Source: Neptunomonas phycophila (GTDB lineage Bacteria; Pseudomonadota; Gammaproteobacteria; Pseudomonadales; Balneatricaceae). Taken from it: 64,000 nucleotides of DNA. Positions 63,861 to 64,000 of this stretch are shown piece by piece. Within the stretch, counting starts at the first letter, position 1. Every line of letters starts with the position of its first letter. Position numbers and translations under genes: made by a program. The stretch covers positions 868,001 to 932,000 of the forward strand of contig NZ_MRCI01000001.1 in NCBI RefSeq assembly GCF_001922575.1, read 5' to 3'. The notes beneath the pieces are model-generated. The model ran no database searches and had not been told where the DNA came from. It saw only the letters and a list, made by a program, of their open reading frames with translations.

Positions 63861-64000
63861 ATGAAATACACAAATTATCCACCTATACCTAAGCAAGATT
63901 TGCCCGATTGGGAGCTGCTTAGCAAAATTAGCATTATTGATAATAACGAGCCTCTGCAGCCGGTTAGTTTGTCGTCTAAATTAAAAATGTATCCTGCTTA
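63861..64000 (+). CDS. Partial gene after dctM, possibly an M15 dipeptidase
   Basis: The frame opens at ATG 63861, six bases after the dctM stop, and runs off the window edge. The visible ~46 residues (KYTNYPPIPKQDLPDWELLSK then ISIIDNNEPLQPVSL) recall the N-terminal stretch of D-alanyl-D-alanine dipeptidases (family M15), with the pattern (I)-(D/E)NNEPL(V/Q)P(L/V). The catalytic region is not in the window, so this is a weak suggestion. It is probably co-transcribed with dctPQM. Confidence 0.45.
   Translation, partial: MKYTNYPPIPKQDLPDWELLSKISIIDNNEPLQPVSLSSKLKMYPA

Overview
The window comes from a marine-type gammaproteobacterium, most likely of the Oceanospirillales group (Marinomonas/Neptunomonas/Amphritea-like). 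This rests on gene order and protein style (thrS-infC-rpmI-rplT-pheST-ihfA-merR, lutABC, TRAP transporter, DUF2789, YjgN-M48) and not on a marker-gene comparison, so the genus is open. Base composition looks moderate through most of the window and turns clearly AT-rich at about 35.3-38.9 kb.

Layout. 0-2 kb: cysG and a small unknown gene. 2.2-33 kb: a complete type VI secretion system (T6SS) on the + strand. All 13 core components are present (tssA-tssM), with the threonine-phosphorylation switch (tagH/Fha, ppkA, pppA), tagF, tagJ, a second TssC-like sheath paralogue, a LysM/TPR lipoprotein, hcp, a putative peptidoglycan amidase with a secreted immunity partner, vgrG, a DUF2169 adaptor and an unknown protein. 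33.1-35.2 kb: a lipoprotein beta-propeller phytase on the - strand. 35.4-41.5 kb: a polymorphic-toxin locus on the - strand. A 727-residue DUF4150 (PAAR-like) effector and its immunity gene are followed by displaced toxin C-terminal tips, one with a 333-bp copy of the parent's spacer region and one with no start codon, interleaved with intact and frameshifted immunity genes. 41.6-46.1 kb: M48 protease plus YjgN (DUF898) membrane protein, an SLC13-type transporter, and an IMPACT/YigZ protein.

46.1-50.4 kb: DUF2789, an entericidin-like lipopeptide, the lutABC L-lactate oxidation operon and its divergent GntR regulator with a visible operator. 50.5-58.0 kb: the housekeeping translation block thrS-infC(ATC start)-rpmI-rplT, pheS-pheT-ihfA-merR, then tRNA-Pro(GGG). 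58.5-64 kb: a YraQ/ArsP-type permease with a thioredoxin-like partner, a LysR regulator, a DctPQM TRAP transporter and the start of one more gene cut by the window edge.

How it fits together. TssJLM-K form the membrane complex and baseplate dock, TssEFG-VgrG the baseplate and spike, TssBC-Hcp the sheath and tube, and ClpV/TssH the recycling motor. PpkA/PppA/TagH/TagF would set firing. Likely payloads are the small amidase encoded beside hcp and the DUF4150 effector, whose loading would need the DUF2169 adaptor. The array of spare tips and immunities is the most interesting part: it looks like an archive from which the effector's warhead can be swapped by recombination while immunity to old toxins is kept.
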